Below are positions 45,983 to 58,135 of a stretch of 64,000 nucleotides of DNA, in pieces. Every line of letters starts with the position of its first letter. Position 1 is the stretch's first letter. This stretch comes from Podocnemis expansa. Its lineage: Eukaryota; Chordata; Testudines; Podocnemididae. The notes beneath the pieces were generated by a model, which was not told the DNA's origin, searched no databases, and worked only from the letters and a program-made list of their open reading frames with translations. A program made the position numbers and the translations under genes. The stretch is taken from positions 36,843,918-36,907,917 of the forward strand of contig ML681992.1 in NCBI GenBank assembly GCA_007922195.1. The letters run 5' to 3'.

Positions 45983-47869
45983 AAATATTGAGTAACACAT
46001 TCACAAAACACATAGACAAGAGTATTTAAATTAAGTGTAATACATTAGACCCATATTATAGCACTATGTAAAGTTTCCTATGGAAAACTAGTACAGTTTG
46101 TAACAGGTATTTACCATCCATCTGTGGTATAAACTCTTTTAAGGGGTGACAGGTCTTGAATCTCAGTTTTGGGGTTCCCAGATAGTGCTCACACACCAGC
46201 CCCTACAAAGCTACTACCAATGAAGGTTTAGTAGAATTTTGATCCCTTCCAGTGGCACCACCATGGGACTCATCACTGAGGCCAATGACCAGCCCAAACG
46301 TACTCTGATCTACACTGTAGATCCTGGTTTCTAATTCCAGCTTTGACCCTTTGTTTGGATCTATCCCTGACCAATAGGACTGATCATTCCTGTTTTAAGC
46401 ACTAAGTCAAACTGCCCATGACCCAGTCTTGATGGTTCTAAGTATTTGCCTGTCTGTAATGGATGTTAAACCTTCTTCTCTAATCATAATATAATGGGTT
46501 CTGTGATGACAGACAGTTTGCATGGGAAGCAGATGTTGGTGTTTACCTAGATCTAATTTACAATGATGTGTGGTGGCAATTGGACATGTTTTTTTTTCTC
46601 TCTCTCTCTCTTTTTTTCATTTTTTTGGCAGCACAATATGGTGTGCATTAGAAATGTACAAAATGTCTCCCATGGAGTCATTACAGCCTGTCAGGTCAGT
46701 GTCATACATTTTAAAAACTTCCTTGAATACATGCCTGAATACATGTTTACATAGCCTATATTTATATGTGTTTAAAATAGTTCTCTACATGATAAGATAC
46801 AAGCTTCCTCCAGTCCCCTTATCTTTCCACAATGATCTATTCTGAAAGCAAAGGAAATAATTCCATCCAATTTTCAGAAAAATGGTTAAATGTTAATTTG
46901 ACATGTGTTAGGTGATTTGAATTCTGGGACAGTGGGCAGAGCTTACCAATACAAGGAACAATTCAGCCCCTGTGGTCAGGCTGACAGTTCTGAAGATGAA
47001 ATGTGGCAGGATTTGTTAAGGTTCATGTATTATAGGCAGCAGAATATTAAGAACCACACCTTAGAATCCTTCTATGGCCATACATCACAGACAAAGGTAT
47101 AACAAGAGCTAGCGGCTGGAAACTCAAGACAGAAAAAATCAGAGACCTTTTTATAAACACAGAGGGTAGTTAACCATTGGAACAGTCTTTAAACCTAGAC
47201 TGACTATCCTTCTAAAAGATATTATCTAACCCAAACTCAAATTGTTTGTCAGGAATCAGTGGTGAAATATTAGTCATATAGATATATTTCTCATTGGTTT
47301 TATTTTAATCCATACTTTCTTTCATCTTCAATCTCTCTCAGATCCAAAAGACAACCAACTACAACTCTCTAAAACCTGGCAGTATGGACAAAACATTCCC
47401 TTCCTCCCTTTCACTTAATTTTATTCACTGCAAAACCTAATTCAAAACGTCCTTCATTTTTAATCTTCTTTACACTTTGTAATCTTACTATGCCTGTAAT
47501 TCAATAAACCTGAACAGAAAGAAATAAAACTATGGATATTACTGTTAATCTCTGTGTAGTATGTGTACATACTCCTTAATCTCACAATGTCCTATCCCAG
47601 TGTGTCCTCAGCTCAGTGTATAATCTAGGAATGTTCTCCAGGGTCAGCCGTTTCCTTGATTGTTCCAAAATGCTGGTAAAGAATGTGGAGGTAATGTCCA
47701 CAGGACATCAGACATCCCTACCCCCTTTTATCTTGGTCAAACAAAGTGAAAACATTCTACTTCTGAGACAAATGTTTGCATTTTAATCAAACCAATAAAA
47801 CTCTAAAGCTTGTTGCTTTCACTTACACCTGTCTCCTTGTGAACTCACAGCAATTAACCAGAAAAGACT
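45983..47869. other. No recognised feature
   Basis: AT-rich, with a T/TC-rich tract at about 46589-46622. No gene or bounded element. Confidence 0.45.
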
Positions 47870-48366
47870 TCTTAGATGAAAAGACCAGAAGAAACCATTA
47901 TGATTATCTAATTTGTTTTCCTGCATCGCTTCCAAGGTCACTTGCTCATTTCAGGATCTTAATGTACCTTTATAAACTTGATGTTTGTTTTAAATGTGCC
48001 AAGTAATGCAGCATCCACCACTGATGATGAAAGACCTTTCCAAAACAAGAATCTTACTTTAAAGACATATTTTTCTAATATCCAGTTAATTATTTTCCTT
48101 TCCTAATCTCAGTCCACTGCTCCTTTTGTATTATGCTAAAAAATTGTCTTCCCTCCTTAGTGTTTAGACCTTTCGAATATTTATAGACTGTAACTGTGTC
48201 CTCCTTTAAATCATTTCATAGCCAAGCTGTGAATATTTAGCACTTGTAATCAATCCTCAGACATCAATCACTCCAGAAGCCTAATCATTTTTGCAGCTTT
48301 TTTTCTGATCTCCTTCCAATTTGTGATTATCTTGCTGATAATGAGATGCCCAGAGTTAAACGCAAT
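47870..48366 (-). mobile_element. Old CR1/L3-type LINE fragment (minus strand)
   Basis: Read on the minus strand, the order GTTTAACTCTGGGCATCTCA, AATTGGAAGGAGATCAGAAA, GCTGCAAAAATGATTAGGCT, then the 3' portion, matches the ORF2 C-terminus of CR1 relatives (QLEKVQRR...MIR). Strongly diverged, no open frame. Confidence 0.72.
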
Positions 48367-49221
48367 GGGCCTTGCCGTCAGCACATGTAAATCAGTGTAG
48401 CTCTGCTGAAGTCTGTGAAGCTATGCTGATTGACACTAGCTGAAGTCATGACCCAACATTTCTGGTTTGATGACAGCAGAGATGTCTAGAAAAGAAGTAC
48501 TATTTCTGTGTCCTATGCAACATTGCTCGTGCACATGCAGTCCAAGTTCATACAGAGCTGTGTGTGTGTGTGTATGTGTGTTCTGCAGCTTTTTTACATA
48601 GACAAATCTGTTAGATATAATGTTTGTTATCACTACTTTCAGAAATGCTGTCTTCCACGGATCCTACTGGGAACCTGTGGATTTTATTTTTTTTTCCCTT
48701 GTGTGCGTATGTGGTGGGGTGGGGAGTTAGGGGTATGACAGACTGCTGCCCAGATCCAGTCCTGTGTACTGCTGTGACCTCCCAATTCCCACTCCTCAAC
48801 CCGGATTCACCCCACTCTGTCAAGTGACCACTCACTCCTGAGTCAGTCCACTCTAGCCACTTGCATCAGTCCCAGACAGTGGGTATATGCCTCCTGGCTA
48901 CTCCAGGGACAGTCCTCCAGCAAACACACCTGGCCCCAGTTACTACACCAGCAGCTACTGTCTACAGAGAACTGGGAACCACTCCCAACCACCACACAAT
49001 CAAATCCATCCATTTAACAAAGAAATGGATTATACCCAGGCTTCTTCACTCATACCCTCTAAAGACCACATAGTTTTAGATAAAACAACTACTAGTTTAT
49101 TGATCAGATTATAATTCTAAGTGAGAATATGGCCAATCATGGCAGAATCACAATGTAAATGAGTCAGGAGAGACCACAAGGAAATAAAAGGTAAAATATG
49201 CATGCTACCCTAGTATCCTAC
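48367..49221. other. Unassigned; old palindromic repeat, (TG)n and possible LTR debris
   Basis: ATGTAAATCAGTGTAGCTCT at 48386 faces a degraded inverse (GCTATGCTGATTGACACTAG) ending near 48441. A short (TG)n lies at 48559-48580. From about 48870 to 49180 the sequence, including CTACTAGTTTATTGATCAGA, resembles LTR debris of the sort found in reptile genomes, but no ends or duplication support this. Confidence 0.35.
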
Positions 49222-49268
49222 TTTTTAGTGTATTATTTTCCTGGGGATTGGAGACAGATTTATGGGAT
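49222..49268. repeat. 47-bp exact duplicate of 52623-52669 ending at the N gap
   Basis: From TTTTTAGTGTATTATTTTCC to TTTATGGGAT this segment is identical to 52623-52669, and it stops exactly at the first N. Identity over 47 non-repetitive bases ending at a gap points to a contig-end assembly artefact rather than biology. Confidence 0.9.
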
Positions 49269-49278
49269 NNNNNNNNNN
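49269..49278. other. Assembly gap (10 N)
   Basis: Ten Ns, probably a placeholder length. The sequence on the right begins in the middle of a CR1 3' region, while the left side ends in unrelated duplicated sequence, so material is likely missing or misjoined. Confidence 0.97.
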
Positions 49279-49410
49279 TAGTAAGGGAAACCCTGTCATT
49301 GGAATTATTTAAAGATGGACTACATTTGATGCTCAAGAATGTACGGTAGGAAACAGGCCTTTTGAGACTGACAGAGCAGATGACCTAATTCTCTAGATGT
49401 TTTCCATTTC
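49279..49410 (+). mobile_element. CR1 3' UTR fragment abutting the gap
   Basis: TAAGGGAAACCCTGTCATTG, AATTATTTAAAGATGGACTA and AGCAGATGACCTAATTCTCT follow the CR1 order 'right-margin ORF2 end, aspartate-rich end, GATGACCT'. Its left part is lost in the gap. Confidence 0.6.
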
Positions 49411-51671
49411 CTGTGCTTCCACACAGGTTATTATCAATTGTCACTCTGTCTCTGCGAAATGTCTGGTACATACATGAAAAGCAAATCTAATCAACTTGAA
49501 TAAGGATTCGCATCTGATAAGCGTGAAAGATGTTTAAAGGAGATTTGGTTATTTCTGTGGCTATACTGGTTAAAAGCAAAATGCAATGGTATACAACATC
49601 TTGCAGGCTTTTGATTTTCTTTCCAAATGCATTTTATAGCATAAAATGAATTCCTTTTATCCCAATTTTATTATTATGATTATACGAGCAAATATGATCA
49701 TCTGTGACTCCCATGCTATTATGTGACTCCCCTGATAGTGAGTGCAAAGTCATTTTGACATATGGCTTACGGCTTAGATGGCATTTGGTTTAGTCTTCCC
49801 TGTGGAATTTGAAGTCATACAAGTCATACTAAACAGCTCTGAAGGAAATCAAGCAGAAAATGCTCGTTTACAACTAAAAGGCCAGATAAAAAGTGTATAA
49901 ATTAGAAAACAATGGAAGAAAAAGAATATGGTAAACAGTTTACAAAAGTGCAGACTGGGAGGCAGATAATTCTTTCTGCATTTAAATTACAAATTTCCCT
50001 GGCTTTTGAACTTTTTCAAGTAAATACAGCACTACAGAACGTTCCCTAGGGACAAGGCTATCTTGGTTTGAAAACAAATGCCATCTCAGCTGCAATTTAT
50101 TTCCAGTGAGGCAGATTTATTTAAGACAGTAGTTTTTATATTGCATGCTAGGAAAAAGTAGATGGAAGAATTCAACATTACTAATAGAGCTTTACGGCAA
50201 CATGTAAGCTGTTCTTTCAATAGTGCCAATTCAGCATATTTAACATGCTCTTCTTTCTAATATAAGCTAAGTGTTAGCTTCATGAGATGCAGATGTATAT
50301 TGTCTTTTCTTGAAATACTTCTATAGTTTGGCAAAACTTGATTTTCCAGCTAATATTATCAACTTTTATGAGTCAGCTATGTTTTATTTTTGATATTTTC
50401 ATTGCTTTTGAATATGAATTTATTTTATATTCACAAGAGACTTACTTTAAATGCATAAAGAAGATAATCACTATTTTTTGCCATCTGGCCACTGTCCTAT
50501 AATTCCATTTCTTTTGAACATTCTTTTCAGGTAGGAAAGAACAACTCTGTCTGTTTCCTACTGGCATTGCTGCATTGAAGTCAAAAGAGTTGTGCTGATT
50601 TACACTAACTGTGTTTTTACACATGCTGTTCTCATGCAATTCACTCTTTCATTCTAACTTACTTTGTTCCCTTCCTTCACCTGAGAATCCTTTATGGGAA
50701 ATCATCATTTCTGGTATAAAGATTTAATGTTGAGCAGCTTAGGGGAACACAAATTTCATTTATGTAGATATTTTAGTTTCTTACAGCTTTTGGATGGATC
50801 TGAATCTCTGGAAAAAAAAGTGGTGTTTAGAATTTGCATTGGGGCCTGCTCAAGGTTTTCTCTGATCCAAGTATTTTAATAATGATACTGATAAGAGAGA
50901 ACAGTATGTTGGATAAGATTTGCATGCCTTCTTGGGTACATCAAATAGGTTTAAATGGCTTTAGGGCTCCTCAGCTGATCATGATATTATAGAGAAGAGT
51001 AGGTGTGGCTTCTGGAATGTGTAGGATCACTAGCTTTTCTTTTAAGTGATACATTAAACAAGTTCTGTTGTCCTTTTGTGTTGACATCCTACCTGGGATG
51101 CAATGCTATAGAGTCCAGTAAAAATAACAAAATAGCTTATTCCTCCATTTTTGACTGTAGAAAAATAGTCATTAACATGTCACAAAAAGGGCATAACTTG
51201 GCAGAAAATTATGCATGAATATTCTATCATACTTATCTGTCCCTTATTACCATAATATCTCAAAACCTCACAGCCATTAATATGTTTATCCTTACAGTGT
51301 CCTTGCCAGTCAGTGAAGTGCTATTAGTCCCATGTTTAGAAAGTGGGAACTGAGGAATAGAGAGATGATGCCCCAGACCAACAAAGGTAGAATCATAAAC
51401 CCTAGATACAGGCATTTAAATCCCAGTTTTAGGTTCCATTGCAATCCACAAAACTTCTGCTCACTTGTTGCTTAACCATGCAGGGGCCTACATTCACTCT
51501 GGGCCTAAGTTTTCAGGATAAAATTCCCTTAGGTGCCTATGTTGCAGCCTATGTGTGTGAGTTGGCACTGCTTCACCCTCCTTCTAGGCATCTGAACATC
51601 TACCTCCCTCTTAAGCCCCAGTTCAATCCAGAAATTGGGAAAAACTGGCAGATGAGTATCTAACTCACCGG
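49411..51671. other. No recognised feature
   Basis: AT-rich. TGCATTGAAGTC and GTGCTGATTTACACTAACTG near 50570-50608 are traces of the same old palindromic repeat as at 48.4 kb. Nothing coding. Confidence 0.45.
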
Positions 51672-52000
51672 CAGGACTGGATTAACCGGCCTGGGGGCCC
51701 TGGGCTGCCCCCCTGCTTAGTCCCCCACCTACCTTAGGGGCCCCCCTACCTGAGGCCCCTCAACTGTGGCCCCCACCTGGGTCACACAGGCCAGACCCTG
51801 CTTCCAAATCACTGGAGGGTGTGGTTGGGGCCAGAAGGCACTCCTGCCCCAGTCCCACCGTGGCTAGTCTGCCTCAAGGGGAGTTGGGTGGCCAGCTGTT
51901 GTACAGCAGGCCCTGGAAGGCCACAATGGAGGCCCCACTATGCGCCAACTAGCTCCCCCCCCCCATTGAGCAAACAAGCACACCCTGGAGAATCACATTC
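51672..52000. repeat. GC-rich block with one hAT-like end
   Basis: CAGGACTGGATTAACCGGCC begins an abrupt GC-rich, proline-codon-like block that ends near a C run at 51956-51964. The start resembles a hAT terminus, but I found no matching inverted end or 8-bp duplication of CTCACCGG. Possibly a truncated element. Confidence 0.4.
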
Positions 52001-53846
52001 ATTCTTTCCTTGGCCCAACAACTAGTCATTCATGAAGACAATGAATAATCACTGGAACAGCAAAGAGAGAGACTAATGAACATACAGATGGTCCTTTGCA
52101 ATCTGAGAGACACCTCAAAGTCTAGCATGCACATTCTAGAGAATTTCCAGGTGTTCTCCAGCTCCTAAATGGAGATTATAGTGTGTTTCTGTTCCTTTGC
52201 CATTTGGAGTAATGAAAAAGCTGTCAGTGTGGATGTTTTCTCATTCCTCTGAATTATCCAGGGTTTGATTATTTTCCCAGAAAGTGCCTAGGAGGTATGT
52301 AAGTCAAAGATCCCACCGGACAAGTGCCTAAGAAGCCTTTAAAGAACCCAGAACCTCCTGAAAGCTGGGTAAGGTACTATCTGTCACAAGATGACATGAA
52401 ATGGGCAACTGAGGGGGCAAGATACTAACTATCTCCATTTATTCTTATAAGAGCCAGGCAGTCCTTCACTCTTCTTTTTCACTGCTTTCAAGTTCTTGTT
52501 CTGTAAATTATGTCATAGGCAAATACACTCATCACTTAGCAACCTTAAGTGGACCGAGTAAACAATTTTTAAAACTTTTGTCTTGGGAATTAACCTTCAA
52601 GCACTAATAGATTTTTGTCTCATTTTTAGTGTATTATTTTCCTGGGGATTGGAGACAGATTTATGGGATGGGAAGTAGCTGTTTCCCCTGTTTGTTTAAA
52701 TGTTGTGACCATATTTGCTTCCTTCAGATCCTCTGAATCTTCCCCCATTCTCATAATTTTTGAGACTTAGTTGTGAATGGTTTCATAAACCCATCAACTT
52801 AGTCTTATATGTCATTTGGACTTATTCACTCAGATTCCATTCTTCCAATTCTTCTACTTGATTTCAATCAACACAAATATGTTGGTAAGGCCTTAAGTGC
52901 TTCCTAAAAGTGAGTTTCTTCTTGGTCATGTACTGTCCACAACAGAATTCTAGTTTGGGCCCTTGAGAACACAGGGACTGCTCCCATCCTGCTTTGGAGA
53001 ATCTGTGACATTTGAGTTCCTAACTCACTTGCTTTAGGAAATTTCACCTTTACTACCCGAGAGCACTGGAGAGTTGAATTGCTATACCCATGCATGCCAC
53101 AGGTCAAGCAGAGCCCAAAGAGTAGCAATGCAAGCTTCCTAATGCTTTACCATAGCATGTCTCTATTCTTTCTTGTAGAGATCATTTCTAGATGTGAGAA
53201 CAAAACTATTAATTTATTCCTGTTCTCTACCTGGCTTCTGTAAAGATTGCTGAGGATGATTCATTTCACATAAAACACCAGTAAACAGAGAGAAATGAAC
53301 CTCGGTCCTGTCAGCAGTAATTCTGAACACTTTGGTCCCAAAATATGCCAGAAAACAGAAGACAAATATTATTCTTTAGTCATCTAAATTCCAGTTATGC
53401 GTTGGGGAAAAATTTAGACATAATCCACTGGTCACTGTATCTCTAACATAAAATGAAATTAATAGTAAACTTACATTTCTGAGCCCTAAATTCAACCACA
53501 ATTTTTATCACAGTATCTCTTTGGTTTTAACTATTACAATAAGACTTAGTTTCATCTCAGCAACAGGAAAAAAGGGGCCACTGCCAATAGCCACTCATGA
53601 AGGATGAACAATCAACTGAAAGACAGAATGGAGAAAAACCACAAGTTATTTTTCCCCCATCAGTTTTCTGAGTTATCTCAATGGGAAGCTGCAATGCTGC
53701 TTTTCTGACACAATTTGGTAGTGAAGAAGTTATAAACAAACAGGACATGCCAGTTTAATTTCTTGAATCCAAGATGACATCCTTCTGATGACAATGCTGG
53801 CTTCTCATGAATCCAGAGATAATGAGAACACCAAGGAATTAAACTG
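52001..53846. other. No recognised feature
   Basis: AT-rich. It includes 52623-52669, the other copy of the 47-bp segment next to the gap. No gene seen. Confidence 0.45.
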
Positions 53847-53849
53847 TTA

Positions 53850-54194
53850 GGGTATGTCTACACTTTTAAATTAGTTTGAATTAAGGGGACTTTGAACTAA
53901 TGAAAGCTTAGATTGAGCTAGTAAGACCTGCCTGTTAGTTCAAAATAAGCCCTTTGTTCAATTGTAAATTGGAGCTAAGGACAATGTGGACAAGGATTAA
54001 CCCTTAGTTCAAACTTAATAAATTCAAACTAAGGGCAGTTAGTTCAGATTAACAAAGTGGAGTAATTCAATCTAACAATAGTTTGAATTAGTCCACATTG
54101 TTAATTTGAACTAAAAAGTTCTAGTGTAGTTTGAACTAACTTATTAGTTTGAATTAACAAATTCAAACTAACTTTTCCTAGTTTAGACATAGCA
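53850..54194. mobile_element. Foldback MITE, AATTTGAATTAA-type arms (345 bp)
   Basis: Ends GGGTATGTCTACAC and GTTTAGACATAGCA are inverted, flanked by TTA at 53847-53849 and 54195-54197, the classic PIF/Harbinger target. The interior is TTAGTTTGAATTAA and complements with no GC core. It is the most compact complete copy in the window. Confidence 0.85.
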
Positions 54195-54197
54195 TTA

Positions 54198-54639
54198 AAG
54201 TGTAAACATGCTTCTATGTCTGCATGAAAAAGCAAGATAACGGAAGGAAAGTAATGCCTTGCCTGCATGAAGAGTAATTCTGAAATAGCAATTTCTGATT
54301 TTTTTCACCCATGGAAATACTCTTTTTCCAGACTAAGGCTGCCTTATTGCTAATTAGCTTAATACAGGAAGTAAAGCACCATTATTTCTGGAATAACAGC
54401 ATTCACACGAGGTTAATCAAGAATAGTTAATCCACTTTAAACTCACACTGTACCTTATTCGAGATTAATTTCCATGTTGTCAGCTTTCAGTTGGTTTTTA
54501 TTTTTCTTTGAATTTTGTACTATGCTTTAGGGATAGGGTTCTTCAATACAAATAGGATACCCTTCTATGGTTTCTCCTTCACAACTTCAATGACAATTTG
54601 CTATATCATGTAACAGCAATCACAGGAAGCAGTGGCTTG
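54198..54639. other. No recognised feature
   Basis: AT-rich spacer upstream of the long CR1. Confidence 0.4.
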
Positions 54640-54757
54640 GCTATTAGCTAGAGCTGATCAAAATGTGACAAAAGAGAAGATTCTGGCAGTTAACAGATGA
54701 CTCAGACAGTGGTGTTACAAGGAGGGCTTTGGGATGTATGGGCACTGGGAGGCGTTC

Positions 54758-54862
54758 ATGGACAGAAGATTGTTTGCTAAGGATGGACTTCACCTGAGCA
54801 GGGAGGGAAACAGACTTCTGAGAGGGAGGCTAGCTCAACTGATTAAGAGAGCTTTAAACTAA
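54758..54862 (+). pseudogene. CR1 ORF1 C-terminal esterase tail
   Basis: In frame from 54758 the sequence reads MDRRLFAKDGLHLSREGNRL, then LRGRLAQLIKRALN and a TAA at 54860-54862. The DGLHLS...GNRLL block is the C-terminal catalytic Asp-x-x-His region of an SGNH/GDSL-type esterase, a domain known in ORF1 of CR1 elements. The upstream part (about 54690-54757) is only partly readable and the N-terminal catalytic Ser block lies outside what remains. Placement directly before ORF2 supports ORF1. It has no independent function. Confidence 0.75.
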
Positions 54863-55068
54863 GGAGTGTGGGGAGATTGTTGGGAGATGCTCAGACAATC
54901 TCTACGCCTGATACTAACATTGAGAGGCAGGAAACTGAATTCAGAAAAGACAGTATACATGCTAGAAAGGAGGGAAGCACAAATGCTGGTTTGAGGGGCA
55001 ATGTTGGCAGTAGTTAAAAAAAAGGCCATGTCGTGTACAGAATGAGAGCAAAGCTGAGCAGCAAAAGC

Positions 55069-57695
55069 TAAAATGTTTATATACCAATGCGAGAAGCCTA
55101 GGTAATAAAATGGGGGAACTGGAACTACTGGTAGAGGAATTGAAACCAGATATTATAGGGATAACAGACACATGGTGGAATAGTAGTCACAACTCGTTTA
55201 CAGGCATTAAAGGCTATGTGCTCTTTAGGAAAGACAGATGTAATGGAAAAGGTGGCGGTGTGGCATTGTATATAAATGATGCAATAGATTGCAAAGAAAT
55301 TCAGAGTGATGAAATTAGCAGGACAAGGTCTCTCGGGCTCAAAATCACATTGGAGAAGAAAGCTATTAGAGTTTCTCCTGGATTAGTGCTTGGGGTGTGT
55401 TACAGACCGCCGGGATCTAATTTGGACATGGATAGAGAACTCTTTAAGGCCTTTAAGGAAGTAAATATTACTGGGAACTGTGTGATTATGGGACATTTTA
55501 ACTTCCCAGATATAGACTGGAGGATATGCGCTAGCAGCAATAAAAGGGCCCAGATTTTGATAGTGATCATGAGCTAATCCAATTCAAACTGAACGGAAGG
55601 GTAAACAAAAATAAATCTGTGACCAGAGTCTTTGACTTCAAAAGGGCTAACTTCAAAAAATTAAGGGAATTAGCTATGGAAGTGGGCTGGACCAAAGAAT
55701 TCATGGATATGAACATTGAGGATGCTTGGAACTGCTTCAAGACAAAGCTGCAGGAACTACCTGAAGCCTGCATTTAAAAGAAGAGGAAAAAAAATTCAGG
55801 CATGGGTTCTAAACCAAGCTGGATGAATGTTCCACTTAACCAGGTGATTAGGAGGAAACACAAAGCCTACAAGGAGTGCAAGTTGGAAGGGATAGGAAAG
55901 GAGAACTACCTTTTAGAGGTCAGAGCATGTAGGGATCAAGTGAGGAAGGCCAAAAGCCAAGAAGAGTTAGACCTTACAAGGGGAATCAAACCAATAGTAA
56001 AAGGTTCTTCAGCCATATAAATAGAAAGAAAACACAGAAGGAGGAGGTTGGACCACTACACACTGAAGATGGGTGAGAGATCAAGGATAATCTAGGCATG
56101 GCTGAATATCTAAATAAGTACTTTGCCTCTGTCTTTAATGAGGATGATGGTGAGATTGGGGGCAGAGGTATGGCAGCTAATGGGAATGAGAACGTAGAAG
56201 TGGAAATTGCCATATCTGAGGTGGAAGCCAAGCTTCAGCTGCTTAATGGAACTAAATCAGGGGGTCCAGATAATCTTCATCGAAGAATATTGAAGGAACT
56301 TGCACATGAAATTGCCAGCCCTTTAGCAAGGATTTTTAAAGTATCGGTGAACACAGGGGTTGTACCTTATGACTGGAAAATTGCTAATGTAGTCCCTATT
56401 TTCAAGAAAGAGAGTAAAAGTGATCCAGGTAACTAGAAGCCTGTTAGTTTGACCTCAGCAGTATGCAAGGTCTTGGAGAAAATTTTGAAGGAGAAAGTAC
56501 TTAAGGATATTGAGGACAATGGTAACTGTGATAAAATGCAACACGGCTTTACAAAAGACCAACCTGATCTCCTTTTTTTGAGAAGATAACAGATTTTTTG
56601 GATAAAGGGAATGCAGTGGACCTAATTTACTTAGATTTCAGCAAGGTATTTGATACAGTTCCACATAGGGAATTGTTAGTTAAATTGGGGAAGATGGGGA
56701 TTAATATGAAAATAGAAAGGTGGATAAAGAACTGGTTACAGGGGAGACTACAGAGGGTCATAGTGAAGGGTGAACTGTCTAGCTGGAAGAAGGTTACTAG
56801 TGGAGTTCCCCAAGGATTGGTCCTGGGATCCACCTTATTCAACCTTTTCATTACTGACCTTGGCACAAAAAGTGGGAATGTGCTAATTAAGTTTGCAGAT
56901 GACACCAAGCTGGGAGGTATTGCCAATATGGAGGAGGATTGGGATAGCATACAGAATAATTTGGATGACCTTGTAAAGTGGAGCATTAGAAACAGGATGA
57001 AATTCAACAATGGGAAGTGCAAGGTCATGCACTTAGGGACAAATAACAGGAATTTTTCTTATAAATTGGGAATTCATCAGCTGGAAGTGACGGGTGAGGA
57101 GAAGGACCTGGGTGTACTGGTTGATCACAGAATGACAATGAGTAGCCAATGCGATATGGCAGTGAAAAATGCTAATGCGGTCCTGGGGTGCATCAGAAGG
57201 GGTATTTCCAGCAGAGATAGGGAGGTGTTAGTACCATTATACAAGGTGCTGATGCGACCTCACTTGGAGTATTGTGTACAGTTCTGGTCACCCGTGTTTA
57301 AGAAAGATGAAATCAAACTGGAACACGTGCAAAGAAGGGCTACAAGGATGATTCGTGGAATGGAAAATCTTCCATATGAGAGACTACTTAAAGAGCTTGG
57401 TTTGTTTAGTCTTCTCAAAAGAAGGCTGAGAGGGGATATGACTGTGCTTTATAAATACGTTAGAGGGATAAATACAAGGGAGGGAGAAGAATTATTTGAA
57501 TACAGCGCCATTATGGACACAAGAACAAATGGATACAAACTGTACTTCAGAAAATTTAGGCTTGAAATTAGATGCAGATTCCTAACCATCAGAAGAGTAA
57601 AGTTCTGGAATAGTCTACCAAGGGAAGTGGTGGGGGCAAAAACCTTAGGTGCCTTCAAAACTGAGCTTGATAAGTTTATTGAGGGAATGATATGA
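55069..57695 (+). pseudogene. CR1 ORF2 (endonuclease plus reverse transcriptase), broken
   Basis: Endonuclease: LYTNARSLGNKMGEL near 55080 keeps the metal-site Asn. ITDTWW has Asp where the family has the catalytic Glu (ITETWW). MGHFNFPDIDW near 55487 has His where the family has Asp (GDFN). After DIDWRI the frame jumps to DSDHELIQF at 55559, with about 50 residues of the usual domain missing. Further breaks: TAA at 55776, stops near 56020 and 56080, TAG at 56434-56436 for the Tyr of NYRPVSLT, and a frameshift before 56598. The last 365 codons (56598-57695) are open and carry LIYLDFSKVFDTV, SGVPQG, the intact catalytic FADD box (56892-56903) and the full C-terminal region. Confidence 0.93.
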
Positions 57696-58135
57696 TGGAC
57701 AGCGTAGCTTGGCCACTCTGTCTTTTGCTACTGGTAATGGGTATGGTAGTGACCTGGGAAGGGGCATTAGATTGAGTGGGTTCTGAGCTATTACAGAGAA
57801 GTTCTTCTTGACTGGCTGTTGTGGACTTGCCTTCATGCTCAGGGTTTAACTGATCACCATATTTGGGCTCGGGAAAGAATTTTCCTCCAGGGCAGATTGG
57901 ATTGGGCGCTGGGATTTTTTTGTCTTTCCTCTGTAGGATTGGGCATGGCTCACTTGCTGGCTGATTCTCTGTATTAAAGTATTTAAATCATGATTTGAGG
58001 ACTTTAATAGCTCAGTTATGGGTTTGAGGTTCATTGTAGGAGTGGGTTGGTGAGGTTTTGTGGCCTGCACTGTGCAGGAGGTCAGACTAGATGATCATAT
58101 TGGTCCCTTCTGACCTTAGAGTCTATGAGGACTCT

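Larger units (their letters stand above)
54640..58135 (+). mobile_element. CR1 LINE, longest copy in window (about 3.5 kb)
   Basis: Runs from the C-terminal end of ORF1 (esterase region) through ORF2 (endonuclease and reverse transcriptase) to the 3' UTR, which ends GGTCAGACTAGATGATCATA, then GGTCCCTTCTGACCTTAGAG and TCTATGAG. This 3' end differs from the CCAACCCTATGATTC end of the 15-kb copy, so it is another CR1 lineage, shared with the fragment at 38.1 kb. The left end is approximate. Several breaks make it inactive. Confidence 0.94.

Noticed and set aside
51672..52000. Complete hAT element
   Set aside because: One end looks right, but no inverted partner or second copy of CTCACCGG was found. 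Kept only as a GC-rich block.
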